The notes beneath the pieces were generated by a model. That model did no database searches and was not told where the DNA came from. It saw only the letters and a program-made list of their open reading frames with translations. Shown one piece after another: positions 18,056-26,709 of a DNA stretch of 64,000 nt. The position numbers were made by a program, and so were the translations under genes. Position 1 is the stretch's first letter. The number at the start of each line of letters is the position of its first letter. The stretch is from assembly GCF_000720485.1 (NCBI RefSeq), contig NZ_JOAX01000032.1, positions 23,301 through 87,300 on the forward strand, read 5' to 3'. The stretch is from Streptomyces ochraceiscleroticus. Lineage in GTDB: Bacteria; Actinomycetota; Actinomycetes; Streptomycetales; Streptomycetaceae.

Positions 18056-18820
18056 TCAGCGCATCCGGTGGTACCCGGCGGCCATCTCGACCGGGCGGGG
18101 GCGGGAGGCGGCCACCGCGGCGACCACGTCACGGAAGGAGCTGCACATCCGGGTGCCGGCCACCGCGGCCAGCTCCCCGAAGCGGCCCACGCCGTAGGTG
18201 ACGGCGATCGGGGCCATGTGGGCGGTGACGGCCATGCGCATGTCGCCGACGGTGTCACCGACGTACGCGCTCTCGCGCGGCGAGACGCCGAGCTGCGAGA
18301 CGGCGCGCAGCGCCATCTCCGGGTGCGGCTTGCCGCGCCGCACCATGTCGTGGCAGATCACCGGGCCGACCAGGTCGCGGATGCCCATCACGTCCAGCAG
18401 CGCCTCGGCGCTGCGCGCGACCTTGGAGGTGGCCACGGCCAGTTCGATGCCGTGCGCGCGGAGCGCGGACAGGCCGGCGGAGACGCCGGGGAACAGCAGG
18501 CGCGGGCCCTCGCGGAGCACTTCATGGGCGAAGAGTTCGCGGTAGCGACCCATCGCGGTGAGCACCGCCTCGTCCGTCTCGGGGCGGCCGAGCAGCTGCC
18601 CGAAGGCGGCAGGGGCCGGCTTGCCGACCGCGGCCGCGGCCTGCCGGGGCGTCACCCGGCGCCCCTGCTCCGCGACCACCTTCGAGAGCAGCCGGCCAAT
18701 GGCGGGCAGCGTGTCGGCGAGGGTGCCGTCCAGGTCGAATACGACAGCCCGGATCGGGACCGCACCGCCGCCCCGCGGCGACCCCCCGATGCCTTCGCCG
18801 ACGTCCGCTGAATCGCGCAT
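18056..18820 (-). CDS. HAD family phosphatase (phosphoglycolate phosphatase-like)
   Basis: A 254-residue haloacid dehalogenase-type hydrolase. The four HAD motifs are in order: FDLDGT (nucleophile Asp), VATSK, the Lys in RRGKPHPE, and VGDTVGDM. The helical cap lies between the first two, as in Gph/PpaX. The ATG at 18820 has GGAAGG about 9 bases upstream; a longer frame is open but has no ribosome site. It lies beside the GBL locus. GBL synthesis needs a phosphatase to remove phosphate from the AfsA/reductase product, so this is a possible candidate, but HAD enzymes are common and the link is only positional. Confidence 0.9.
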   Translation of the reverse strand: MRDSADVGEGIGGSPRGGGAVPIRAVVFDLDGTLADTLPAIGRLLSKVVAEQGRRVTPRQAAAAVGKPAPAAFGQLLGRPETDEAVLTAMGRYRELFAHEVLREGPRLLFPGVSAGLSALRAHGIELAVATSKVARSAEALLDVMGIRDLVGPVICHDMVRRGKPHPEMALRAVSQLGVSPRESAYVGDTVGDMRMAVTAHMAPIAVTYGVGRFGELAAVAGTRMCSSFRDVVAAVAASRPRPVEMAAGYHRMR

Positions 18821-19216
18821 TGCTCGATACCTTCCGATGCGTTGACGGGCCGGGCGGAGTCCAGGACTCCCACCGGCGATGAGGAACTTAAACCGATGCA
18901 TGTGTGAAGAGTGAAGCGATTCCGTCGGTGCGCAACACCGCGGGGGCCTGGCGGGGAAGCGTCATAACGGCTTTCATGGAGGGCAACGCGTTTCGTTGCT
19001 CGCCTTTGCAGATTTAAAAACCGCCTGCGCTGTTTGTCAATGCGCTGAGCCACACCTCACACACAACGCGTACACGACTGCAACGCCTGTGACACCCGGG
19101 ACGAGCGGCGCTTCGACCGTCACAGCGCGGCGATCATGGGGGTCGCACTTCGGCCACCTCGGCTTCGAGGGATCGGCCGGTTACCGCGCCCGGCGCCGAC
19201 GGGTCGTACGATATTG

Positions 19217-19236
19217 AAACCGCATGGTTGGTTTTT
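19217..19236. promoter_or_regulatory. Autoregulatory element (ARE 1) before TetR receptor homologue
   Basis: AAACC-gcat-GGTTGGTTTTT follows the ACC-N4-GGT core of GBL-receptor operators (ARE). It is 157 bases upstream of the receptor-like gene. The surrounding gap 18821-19392 has no gene; it also holds an AT-richer stretch near 19013 and GAGCC-type repeats. Confidence 0.6.
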
Positions 19237-19280
19237 CTCGCTACCCTTCGCCGCATCGAACCACGTGAACCAAGAACCAG

Positions 19281-19375
19281 GTGAGCCATCGAGCCATTGG
19301 GCTCCCGCGTCACCGAGCCCTCGGCTCACCGAGCCCGCGAGCCGGATCGGCTCCACGAGCCCGCGAGCCGGACGA
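19281..19375. repeat. GAGCC-rich short direct repeats
   Basis: CGAGCC or its complement occurs about nine times in 95 bases, including two copies of CGAGCCCGCGAGCCGGA (about 19339-19355 and 19358-19374). This lies in the leader of the receptor-like gene, between the ARE and its start, and could form mRNA structure. Confidence 0.6.
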
Positions 19376-19392
19376 GAGACAGGACGGACACA

Positions 19393-20112
19393 GTGCCCAC
19401 GCAGCACCGCGCGATCCAGAGCCGCCAGGCGCTCATCCGCTCGGCCGCCCAGAGCTTCATCGACAAGGGCGTCTCCGCCTCCGGCATGGTCGACATCAGC
19501 CGGCGCGCGAGACTGAGCAAAGGCGCGCTCTACTTCCACTTCGAGTCCAAGGAAGAGCTGACCCTCGCCGTACGGGACGAGGCGCTCGGCGCGCTGCGCG
19601 AGCTGGAGGAGCAACTGCTGCGCGCGCCCGACCCGGTACTGAGCGCGTCCCGCGACTTCGCCGCCGCCCTGCTGGACCGGGTGGACCGGGACGTCGTCGT
19701 CCGCGCCGGGCTGCAGATCCGCCCGGAGAGCGACCCCGCGCCCACCGGCACCCTGCTGCACCGTCGGTGGTGCACGTTGTTCCTGGAGAAGGCCGCCGCC
19801 GACCGCTCCGCGGGCCGGCTGCCCCCGGACACCGACCCGCAGCGGCTCGCCCGGGCGCTGACCACGATGGTGGTCGGGCTGCTGGAGCTCGGCCACGCGG
19901 ACCGTACGTGGTGGAGCCGGGAGGCCGTGACGGACATGTGGCGGCAGCTCGTGCCCGCGCCCCGGACGGTGCCCGCCGGTGCCGGTGCGGGGCGCCCGCT
20001 GCGGGCCGGGCCGCCCGGCGGGCCGCGCGCCGCCGTCCCCCAGCCCGCCCTGCGCGGCGCCGCGGGCCGCGACCCGGCCGCCTTCGCGCCGCGCCGCACG
20101 CCGCCGCGCTGA
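19393..20112 (+). CDS. TetR family, gamma-butyrolactone receptor homologue (possible pseudo-receptor)
   Basis: A 239-residue ArpA/ScbR-type regulator. The start (M)PTQHRAIQSRQALIRSAA aligns with receptor starts, and ARLSKGALYFHFESKEEL is the characteristic recognition helix. The GTG at 19393 fits this alignment better than the longer frame. The C-terminal 45 residues are Pro/Ala/Arg-rich and absent from ordinary receptors. With a second, more canonical receptor 1.5 kb away, this one may be a pseudo-receptor that binds AREs but another ligand, as ScbR2 does. An ARE lies upstream. Confidence 0.85.
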   Translation: MPTQHRAIQSRQALIRSAAQSFIDKGVSASGMVDISRRARLSKGALYFHFESKEELTLAVRDEALGALRELEEQLLRAPDPVLSASRDFAAALLDRVDRDVVVRAGLQIRPESDPAPTGTLLHRRWCTLFLEKAAADRSAGRLPPDTDPQRLARALTTMVVGLLELGHADRTWWSREAVTDMWRQLVPAPRTVPAGAGAGRPLRAGPPGGPRAAVPQPALRGAAGRDPAAFAPRRTPPR

Positions 20113-20327
20113 GCGTCGTACGCACTTGACCGTCGTACGCACCCGACGGACCGGTCACCCGACGGCCCGGGCACCCGACGGCCCGGGCACCCGCCCGCAG
20201 CGGTCGTCGTACGGGCGCGGCGGTCACCGGTGGTCCGGTGGCCGCAGCGCCCGTTGTGCCGTAGGGACCCGTCAGGGCGGGCCCCACGGCTGCCGCCCGG
20301 CCCGCCCCCCGGCGGGCCGCACGGAGT

Positions 20328-21347
20328 TCACAGCTCGACCAGCACCGCCCCGGTGTGGTCACCCTGGACGAGTTCGCGCAGCGCCTCCGGGGCCTGGTCC
20401 AGGCCGCGCAGCCGACTGTGCGCGAAGATCAGCGTGCCGTCGCGCAGCCCGCGCCCGAACTCCTCGGTCCACTCCTGCGCGAGGTCCGCGTGATCGCGTA
20501 CCGAGAAGCCGCGCAGCGTGACCCGCCGGGAGACCACCAGACCGGCGTCCAGCTCGACCGGCGCCGTGATCCCGTCCCCCGTCCCGAGCTGCGCCGACAG
20601 CGCGCCCACGAGCGCGAACCGGGCGCCGGTACGGGCCGATTCGAGCGCCGCCGCGAGCTGCTCGCCGCCCACCGTGTCCAGCAGGACGTCGATACCGTTG
20701 GGCGCCGCCTTGCGCAGCTGCGGGCCGACCGGCCCGGCGCCGCGGAGCACCACCTCGTCGTAGCCCAGCTCCTTCACCAGGTACTCGGCCTTGCTCTCGG
20801 AGCCGGTGGAGCCGATGACCCGGCGCGCCCCCAGGCGCCGGGCGAGCTGGCCCGCGAGGCTGCCGACGCCGCCTGCCGCGCCGGTGATGAACACCGTGTC
20901 GCCGGGCCGCACCTGCGCGATGCGCACCAGGGCGCCCCAGGCGGTCGCGCCCTGCGAGAGGTGCGCCGCCGGGTCGGGCAGCGCCTCGGGGGCGATGCGG
21001 TGCGCCCGTGCCGCGTCCACCAGGGCGTACTCCCGCCAGCCCAGGTCGTGCCGGACGAGGTCGCCGGGCGCGAAGCCGCCGCCGGGCGCCTCGACGACCT
21101 CGCCGATCGCCGCGCCCCACAGCGCCCGGCCCGGCACGAAGGAGGGCATGGGCAGTTCGGCCCCGGTCATCATCGTGCGCATCACGGCGGTCACGGCCAT
21201 GATCCGGTTGCGTACCAGGACCGTGCCCGGGGCTGGTACCGGCAGCGGGGTGTCGGCCACCGTGAAGTGATCCGGTGTCAGGGCGCCGTCGGCGCGGGCG
21301 GCGAGGCGGATCTCGCGGTGAGTGGCGGGGTGGACGGGCGCGGCCAT
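20328..21347 (-). CDS. NADP-dependent double-bond reductase (MDR superfamily)
   Basis: A 339-residue zinc-free medium-chain reductase like prostaglandin/curcumin reductases and LTB4 12-hydroxydehydrogenase, which use NADPH to reduce C=C bonds next to a carbonyl. It has a GroES-like N-terminal domain (RNRIMAVTAVMRTMM, FVPGRALWGAAIGEVV) and the Rossmann motif GAAGGVGSLAGQLARRLGA at about 157. The structural zinc cysteines are absent. The ATG at 21347 has AGGAG 9 bases upstream. It is divergent from the GBL receptor across an ARE. The butenolide intermediate made by AfsA needs exactly this kind of reduction, so it may be the local butenolide reductase; this is inference. Confidence 0.85.
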   Translation of the reverse strand: MAAPVHPATHREIRLAARADGALTPDHFTVADTPLPVPAPGTVLVRNRIMAVTAVMRTMMTGAELPMPSFVPGRALWGAAIGEVVEAPGGGFAPGDLVRHDLGWREYALVDAARAHRIAPEALPDPAAHLSQGATAWGALVRIAQVRPGDTVFITGAAGGVGSLAGQLARRLGARRVIGSTGSESKAEYLVKELGYDEVVLRGAGPVGPQLRKAAPNGIDVLLDTVGGEQLAAALESARTGARFALVGALSAQLGTGDGITAPVELDAGLVVSRRVTLRGFSVRDHADLAQEWTEEFGRGLRDGTLIFAHSRLRGLDQAPEALRELVQGDHTGAVLVEL

Positions 21348-21483
21348 GGGGGGAGGCTCCTGGGGATAGAGGGCTGCCGGACGGTTGCAGGGCCCGTACG
21401 CACGCGCCGCGTCCGGACTCAGGGGCCGACCGTTCATGACCGGTACGACCGGAACGAAGCTTTCCCAAATCTCCACCACAGAT

Positions 21484-21507
21484 CAATACCGTCTGGTTGG
21501 ATTATTG
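21484..21507. promoter_or_regulatory. Autoregulatory element (ARE 2) between reductase and receptor
   Basis: CAATACC-gtct-GGTTGGATTATTG has the ACC-N4-GGT core with matching CAAT/ATTG ends. It lies between the divergent reductase and receptor genes, 78 bases before the receptor start, the classic place for receptor autorepression. Confidence 0.65.
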
Positions 21508-21584
21508 TTTGCGGCGTCAATAGAATTCGGCCAGATCCGCCGGAGGCGGACGCGCCCCAGAACGAAAAACGCGGAGGACCGCCG

Positions 21585-22202
21585 GTGGCCAAGCAGGAAC
21601 GGGCAGTGCGCACTCGACAGGCCGTCCTCGTGGCGGCGGCCCAGGTCATCGGCGAGCGCGGCTACGAAGCGGCCACCATCGCGGAGATCATCCACCGGGC
21701 CCAGGTCACCAAGGGCGCGCTGTACTTCCACTTCCCGTCCAAGGACGCCCTGGCCCGCGCGGTCATCGCGGAACAGACCGAGATGCTCGTCCCGCCGCCC
21801 AGCGACTCCCGGTTGCAGGATGTCATCGACTTCAGCCATCAGGTGGCGCAGGCGCTGCGGGACGACCCGGTACTTCAGGCCGGCACCCGGATCGCGGTGG
21901 AAACCACTTTCAGCCGCGAGCCGCTGGTGCCGTACCAGGACTGGATCGAGATCGTGACCCGGATGTTCACCGAGGCGCGCGAGCGCGGGGAGTTGCTGTC
22001 GGCGGTGAACCCGGCGAAGGCCGCGGAATTCGTCGTGTCCTCGTACATGGGCGTGCAGCTCTTCTCCCAGGCCACCACGAACCGCGCCGACCTGCATGAA
22101 CGCGTCACCTCGCTGTGGCGGCACATCCTCCCGGGCCTGGCCCCGCCGGGGGCCCTGAGCCACCTGACTCCCAGCGGCCGGTGGGAACGCCACGCCGCCT
22201 GA
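21585..22202 (+). CDS. Gamma-butyrolactone receptor (ScbR/ArpA family TetR)
   Basis: A 205-residue TetR repressor very close to the GBL receptor pattern: (M)AKQERAVRTRQAVLVAA, HRAQVTKGALYFHFPSKDALARA, and the C-terminal SSYMGVQLFSQATTNRADLHERV with the ligand-pocket region. The GTG at 21585 has GGAGGA 6 bases upstream. On binding a GBL it would release AREs, letting the AfsA homologue, the reductase and itself be expressed. A hairpin terminator follows, then the ARE-controlled afsA gene. Confidence 0.93.
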   Translation: MAKQERAVRTRQAVLVAAAQVIGERGYEAATIAEIIHRAQVTKGALYFHFPSKDALARAVIAEQTEMLVPPPSDSRLQDVIDFSHQVAQALRDDPVLQAGTRIAVETTFSREPLVPYQDWIEIVTRMFTEARERGELLSAVNPAKAAEFVVSSYMGVQLFSQATTNRADLHERVTSLWRHILPGLAPPGALSHLTPSGRWERHAA

Positions 22203-22223
22203 ACCGACCCACGACCCTCCTCC

Positions 22224-22247
22224 GACGGCGGCCACTTGGCCGCCGTC
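22224..22247 (+). terminator. Hairpin terminator after GBL receptor
   Basis: GACGGCGGCC-ACTT-GGCCGCCGTC is a perfect 10-bp stem with a 4-base loop followed by TTCTGT, 22 bases after the receptor stop. Confidence 0.85.
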
Positions 22248-22366
22248 TTCTGTCGTTCCGGGCCACCCGTCGCTTCATGCAGCACGGCCGCAAACAGCCC
22301 TGGCCTTATCTCTACGCCGTCACACGTAACACTTCTGCCCAAAGATTCACTCTGGAGCACTAGAAA

Positions 22367-22384
22367 ACAAACCAGACGGTTTGT
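22367..22384. promoter_or_regulatory. Autoregulatory element (ARE 3) before afsA
   Basis: ACAAACC-agac-GGTTTGT is a perfect 7+4+7 palindrome and the best ARE in the window, 64 bases upstream of the AfsA start. Strong receptor repression of GBL synthase is expected. Confidence 0.8.
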
Positions 22385-22447
22385 ATCTTGGGGCCGCAGG
22401 CGCTGAGTACGGGCGCAAACCCGCGCCCGCCCAGGGAGGGAATCCGC

Positions 22448-23413
22448 ATGACCGTCGTTCTGACCGTGCCGCACTCCGCCCCCCGCAGACCCGGCGCGCC
22501 TTCGGGGTACTCCGCAGCACTTACCACCACGGTTCCGCGGGAGTACGTCCATCGCAGCTCGGTCACCGAGGTGTTCCTCACGGGCTGGCGCGGCAGAGGC
22601 CCCGGCGCCTGGACCGTCGACGCCCAATGGCCGCGCGCCCACAGCTTCTACGGCCCCGCGCACGGGATGCACGACCCGGTGATGCTGGTGGAGACCGTAC
22701 GGCAGGCCGGACTCCTGCTGAACCACGTCGGGCACGGCATACCACTGGGCCACCCGGTGATCTGGGGAAGCATGCAGTACATCGTCGACCCCGAGGCCCT
22801 CGAGGTCGCCGCCACCCCCGCCGATGTCGAAGTACACGTGAACGACCACGACATCGTGCGGAGAGGCAGCCGGCTGTCCGGCATGCGGCAGACGTTCGAC
22901 GCCATCCGGGACGGCCGGCACCTGGGACGCGTCGAGTGCACCTTCACCTGCCACGCCCCCGCCGTCTACCGGAGATTGCGCGGCTCGTACGCCGATCTCG
23001 ACCACACGCTCGCGCGCGTGATCCCGCCGGCCGCGCCCGTCTCCCCGGCGCTGGTCGGCCGGGACCGCACGGCCGACGTGGTGCTCTCCCCCACCGGTGA
23101 GGCCGGCCGCTGGCAGCTGCGGACCGACACCACGCACCCGGTGCTCTTCGACCACCCCGTGGACCACGTGCCGGGAATGCTGCTGGTCGAGGCCGCGCGG
23201 CAGGCCGCGTACGCCACCGTCGGGCACGGCCACTCGACAGCCGTGGCAATGGACTGTTCCTTCGTCCGTTATGCCGAGCTGGACGTGCCCTGCTGGATAC
23301 GTGCCAGGGCGCTGACCCCGGACGCGGCCGGCCTGCCTCGCGTGGCGGTGCGGGCCGAACACCACGGTGACTCCGTTTTCACCGCCACCGTGACCTGCGC
23401 CCCCATCGGCTGA
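22448..23413 (+). CDS. afsA: AfsA family gamma-butyrolactone synthase
   Basis: A 321-residue enzyme that condenses dihydroxyacetone phosphate with a beta-ketoacyl chain to begin GBL signal synthesis. Two AfsA hotdog repeats are visible: HSFYGPAHGMHDPVMLVETVRQA (shown as HSFYGPAHG / HDPVMLVETVRQA, about 70-93) and HPVLFDHPVDHVPGMLLVEAARQA (as HPVLFDHPVDHVPG / MLLVEAARQA, about 235-258). Each has the conserved H-P-x-x-L-x-E core. GGGAGGG lies 8 bases before the ATG. With the two receptors, reductase and AREs it makes a self-contained signalling locus. Confidence 0.95.
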   Translation: MTVVLTVPHSAPRRPGAPSGYSAALTTTVPREYVHRSSVTEVFLTGWRGRGPGAWTVDAQWPRAHSFYGPAHGMHDPVMLVETVRQAGLLLNHVGHGIPLGHPVIWGSMQYIVDPEALEVAATPADVEVHVNDHDIVRRGSRLSGMRQTFDAIRDGRHLGRVECTFTCHAPAVYRRLRGSYADLDHTLARVIPPAAPVSPALVGRDRTADVVLSPTGEAGRWQLRTDTTHPVLFDHPVDHVPGMLLVEAARQAAYATVGHGHSTAVAMDCSFVRYAELDVPCWIRARALTPDAAGLPRVAVRAEHHGDSVFTATVTCAPIG

Positions 23414-23475
23414 ACGGCAGGCCGAAGCGGTCGCAAGTGCCGGCCGTGTGGCGCCCGGTCCGTCCGCCGGGCGCG

Positions 23476-25779
23476 TCATCCGCCCAGCGTCAACCGCTGT
23501 TTGGGGCCGTCCGTGCGGCCCGCCGGCGGGATGCGGCTGCCTGCCCGGTACGGCGTGGGCCAGGGCGCACCGGGGCCGGAATACCCCTGTTCCGCGGCGG
23601 CGTGCAGGGTCCAGTTCGGGTCGTAGAGATGCGGCCGGGCCAGCGCGCACAGGTCGGCGCGCCCCGCGAGAATCAGCGAATTGACGTCGTCCCAGGAGGA
23701 GATGGCGCCGACCGCGACCACCGGGATTCGCACCGCGTTGCGGATGCGATCGGCGAACGGCGTCTGGTACGAGCGTCCGAACGCGGGCTGCTCGTCAGCG
23801 ACCACCTGCCCCGTGGAGACGTCGATCGCGTCGGCTCCGTGCGCGGCGAAGGCCCGCGCGATCTCCACCGCGTCCTCGACGGTGGTGCCGCCCGCCGCCC
23901 AGTCGGTGGCGGAGATCCGCACCGTCATGGGCCGCCCGGCCGGCCAGACGGCGCGTACCGCGTCGAAGACCTCCAGCGGGAAGCGCAGCCGCGCGGCGAG
24001 GTCGCCACCGTAGGCGTCGGTGCGGTGGTTGGTGAGCGGTGAGAGGAAGCCGGAGAGCAGATAGCCGTGTGCGCAGTGCAGTTCGAGCAGGTCGAAGCCG
24101 GCGCGCGCGGCACGCTCGGCGGCGCGGACGAAGTCCTCGCGCACGCCGGCCAGCTCCTCGGCGGTGAGCGCGTGCGGTACCTGGTTGACGCCCTCCCGGT
24201 ACGGAAGCGCGGAGGCGGCCACGAGCGGCCAGTTGCCCTCCGGCAGCGGCTGGTCGATGCCCTCCCACATCAGGCGGGTCGAGCCTTTGCGGCCCGAGTG
24301 GCCGAGCTGGACGCCGATCGCGGTGCCGGGCGCGCCGGCGTGCACGAAGTCGGTGACCCGGCGCCAGGCGGCCTCGTGCTCCGGCGCGTACAACCCCGTG
24401 CACGCGGGCGTAATGCGGCCCTGCCGGCTGACGCAGACCATCTCCGTCATCACCAGGCCGGCACCGCCGAGGGCGCGGGCGCCGAGGTGGACGAGGTGGA
24501 AGTCGCCCGGCGTGCCGTCGGCGTCGGCGCTGTACATGTCCATCGGGGAGACCACGACGCGGTTGCGCAGGGTGAGTCCGGCGAGCCGGAAGGGCGTGAA
24601 CATCGGCGGCGTGCCGGGCGCCACGCCGGCCTCCTCCTCGACCGCGGCGACGAAGCGGGGGTCGCGCAGCCGGAGATTGCCGTGGGTGACCCGGCGGCTG
24701 CGGGTGAGCAGGTTGAAGGCGAAGCGGCGGGGCGGCTGGTCGACGTACTGCGCGAGGTTCTCGAACCACTCCAGGCTGGCGCGCGCCGCCCGCTGGGTGG
24801 ACTCGACGACGGGCCGGCGCTCAGCCTCGTACGCGGCGAGCGCGTCCGGGAGTACCGCGTGCTCCTGGAGGCAGGCGGCGAGCGCGAGCGCGTCCTCCAC
24901 GGCGAGCTTGGTGCCGGAACCGATGGAGAAGTGCGCGGTGTGCGCGGCGTCACCGAGCAGCACGATGTTGCCGTGCGACCAGCGCGCGTTCGTGACCGTA
25001 CGGAAGGCTGTCCAGGCGGAGTTGTTGCCCTGCAGCGGACGGCCGCCCAGCGCGTCCGCGAAAATCTTGGCGCACTGCTCGACGGACTCCTCCACCGGAC
25101 AGGCGTCCCAGCCGGCCCGCCGCCAGACGTCCTCGTGCGCCTCGACGATGACGGTGCTCGCCCGCTCCCCGTAGGGGTAACCGTGCAACTGCAGCACCCC
25201 GTGCGCCGTCTCGGCGATGTCGAAGCGGAAGGCGTCGAAGGCGAGATCGGCGGAGAGCCAGATGTAGCGGCAGCGGTGCGTGGTCAGGTGCGGGCGGAAG
25301 ATCTCGGCCTGCGCGCCGCGGGTGGTGCTGTGCACACCGTCGGCGGCGATCACCAGATCGTGGTCGCGGGCGAGGACGGCGGCGGGCGGCGCCTCGGTAC
25401 GGAAGCGCAGCCGTACACCGAGCGCGCGGCAGCGCTCGTGCAGCAACTGGAGGAGGCGGCGGCGCCCGATGGCGGCGAAGCCGTGGCCGCCGGAGGTGAG
25501 GGTGCGGCCGCGGTGGGCGATGTCGATGGCGTCCCAGCGCACGTACTCGCGGCGCAGCGCCTCGTGGACGACCGGGTCGGCCTGTTCGATGCCGCCCAGG
25601 GTCTCGTCCGAGAGGACCACGCCGAAGCCGAAGGTGTCGTCGGGCGCGTTGCGCTCCCAGACGGTGACCTCGCGGGCCGGATCCAGGCGCTTGAGCAGCA
25701 CCGCCGCGTACAGGCCGCCGGGACCGCCCCCGATGACGGCCACCCGGCCGCCCGGCAGCGCCCCGCCCCCGGGGCTCAT
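23476..25779 (-). CDS. Fused FAD monooxygenase / old yellow enzyme (2-aminobenzoyl-CoA monooxygenase/reductase or salicylyl-CoA 5-hydroxylase type)
   Basis: A 767-residue two-flavin protein. Residues 1-390 are a class A flavin hydroxylase: VIGGGPGGLYAAVLLKR (FAD), then GDAAHTAHFSIGSGTKLAVED. Residues about 400-767 are an old-yellow-enzyme barrel: SPMDMYSAD, QLGHSGRKG, ELHCAHGYLLSGFLSP, NHRTDAYGG. This fusion is known from 2-aminobenzoyl-CoA monooxygenase/reductase, which hydroxylates and reduces the ring in one protein, and from salicylyl-CoA 5-hydroxylase of Streptomyces. Its ATG overlaps the upstream enoyl-CoA hydratase stop (ATGA). It should act on the thioester made by the ligase at 15.4 kb. 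It is convergent with afsA. Confidence 0.9.
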   Translation of the reverse strand: MSPGGGALPGGRVAVIGGGPGGLYAAVLLKRLDPAREVTVWERNAPDDTFGFGVVLSDETLGGIEQADPVVHEALRREYVRWDAIDIAHRGRTLTSGGHGFAAIGRRRLLQLLHERCRALGVRLRFRTEAPPAAVLARDHDLVIAADGVHSTTRGAQAEIFRPHLTTHRCRYIWLSADLAFDAFRFDIAETAHGVLQLHGYPYGERASTVIVEAHEDVWRRAGWDACPVEESVEQCAKIFADALGGRPLQGNNSAWTAFRTVTNARWSHGNIVLLGDAAHTAHFSIGSGTKLAVEDALALAACLQEHAVLPDALAAYEAERRPVVESTQRAARASLEWFENLAQYVDQPPRRFAFNLLTRSRRVTHGNLRLRDPRFVAAVEEEAGVAPGTPPMFTPFRLAGLTLRNRVVVSPMDMYSADADGTPGDFHLVHLGARALGGAGLVMTEMVCVSRQGRITPACTGLYAPEHEAAWRRVTDFVHAGAPGTAIGVQLGHSGRKGSTRLMWEGIDQPLPEGNWPLVAASALPYREGVNQVPHALTAEELAGVREDFVRAAERAARAGFDLLELHCAHGYLLSGFLSPLTNHRTDAYGGDLAARLRFPLEVFDAVRAVWPAGRPMTVRISATDWAAGGTTVEDAVEIARAFAAHGADAIDVSTGQVVADEQPAFGRSYQTPFADRIRNAVRIPVVAVGAISSWDDVNSLILAGRADLCALARPHLYDPNWTLHAAAEQGYSGPGAPWPTPYRAGSRIPPAGRTDGPKQRLTLGG

Positions 25780-26603
25780 TTCCCCTGCCACTTCGGGCTG
25801 CGCTTGGCGGTGAACGCCGCGTGGAACTCCGCGTAGTCGGAGCTGTTCATCAGCAGCGCCTGGGTCGCCGCGTCCATCTCGACGGCCGCCGCGAGCGGCA
25901 TGTCCAGCTCGGCGGTGAGCAGCGCCTTGGTCTGGGCGTGGGCGAGCGCGGGGCCGGCCGCGAGCCGGCGGGCCAGCGCGGCGGCCGCCTCGTGCGCCGT
26001 GCCCTCCTCGGCCAGCTCGCTGATGAGCCCGATCCGCTCGGCTTCGGGGGCGCGCACGGCCTCCCCCAGCATCAGCAGCCGGGTGGCGTGCCCGAGGCCG
26101 ACGACGCGGGGCAGCAGATAGGCCGCGCCCATGTCGCCGCCGGAGAGCCCGACCTTGGTGAAGAGGAAGGCGAAGCGCGCCGAGGGATCGGCGACCCGGA
26201 AGTCGGCGGCGAGCGCGAGGACGGCGCCGGCCCCCGCGGCCACGCCGTGCACGGCCGCGATCACCGGGAACGGGCATTCCCGCAGCGCCCGTACGACCTG
26301 ACCGGTCATCCGGTTGAAGTCCAGCAACTGACCGGTGTCCATCTCCAGCGTGGCGCCGATGATCTCGTCGACGTCGCCGCCGGAGCAGAAGCCGCGGCCC
26401 TCGCCGCCGAGGACCAGGGCGCGTACGGCACGTTCGCGGGAGAGTTCGGCGAGCAGGTCGCGGAGGTCGGCGTAGGCGCCGAAGGTGAGGGAGTTGAGGG
26501 TGTCCGGGCGCGCGAGGGTGACGGTGGCGACCCCGTCCTCCCTGGTCACGCGGAGGTGTTCCCATGCGTCGGTGGCGTGCGCGGAACCTGTGAACGGGCT
26601 CAT
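25776..26603 (-). CDS. Enoyl-CoA hydratase/isomerase family protein
   Basis: A 275-residue crotonase-fold enzyme. Oxyanion-hole segments GRGFCSGGDV (about 70) and HGVAAGAGAVLALAADFRV are present; KVGLSGGDMGAAYLLPRVVG follows. It should hydrate or open a CoA-bound intermediate after ring reduction. It shares a 4-base ATGA overlap with the fused monooxygenase, forming a tight two-gene operon. AAGGGGG precedes the ATG. The operon promoter carries two overlapping palindromes, one shared with the ligase promoter. Confidence 0.92.
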   Translation of the reverse strand: MSPFTGSAHATDAWEHLRVTREDGVATVTLARPDTLNSLTFGAYADLRDLLAELSRERAVRALVLGGEGRGFCSGGDVDEIIGATLEMDTGQLLDFNRMTGQVVRALRECPFPVIAAVHGVAAGAGAVLALAADFRVADPSARFAFLFTKVGLSGGDMGAAYLLPRVVGLGHATRLLMLGEAVRAPEAERIGLISELAEEGTAHEAAAALARRLAAGPALAHAQTKALLTAELDMPLAAAVEMDAATQALLMNSSDYAEFHAAFTAKRSPKWQGK

Positions 26604-26684
26604 GGGCGTCGTGCCCCCTTCAGCCGGAGGGCTGGTGCCTGGCGGTATCCGCCGGTATCCGGCGTTACCCGTCCCGGGAAGTTA

Positions 26685-26709
26685 TCACGCAAGCGTGACC
26701 GCCGTCACG
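26685..26709. promoter_or_regulatory. Two overlapping palindromes upstream of hydratase/monooxygenase operon
   Basis: TCACGC-AA-GCGTGA (26685-26698) overlaps CGTGAC-CGCC-GTCACG (26694-26709), both perfect. The second contains TGACCGCCGTCA, matching TGACTGCCGTCA in the ligase/dehydrogenase promoter. It is a likely PaaX operator. Confidence 0.55.
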
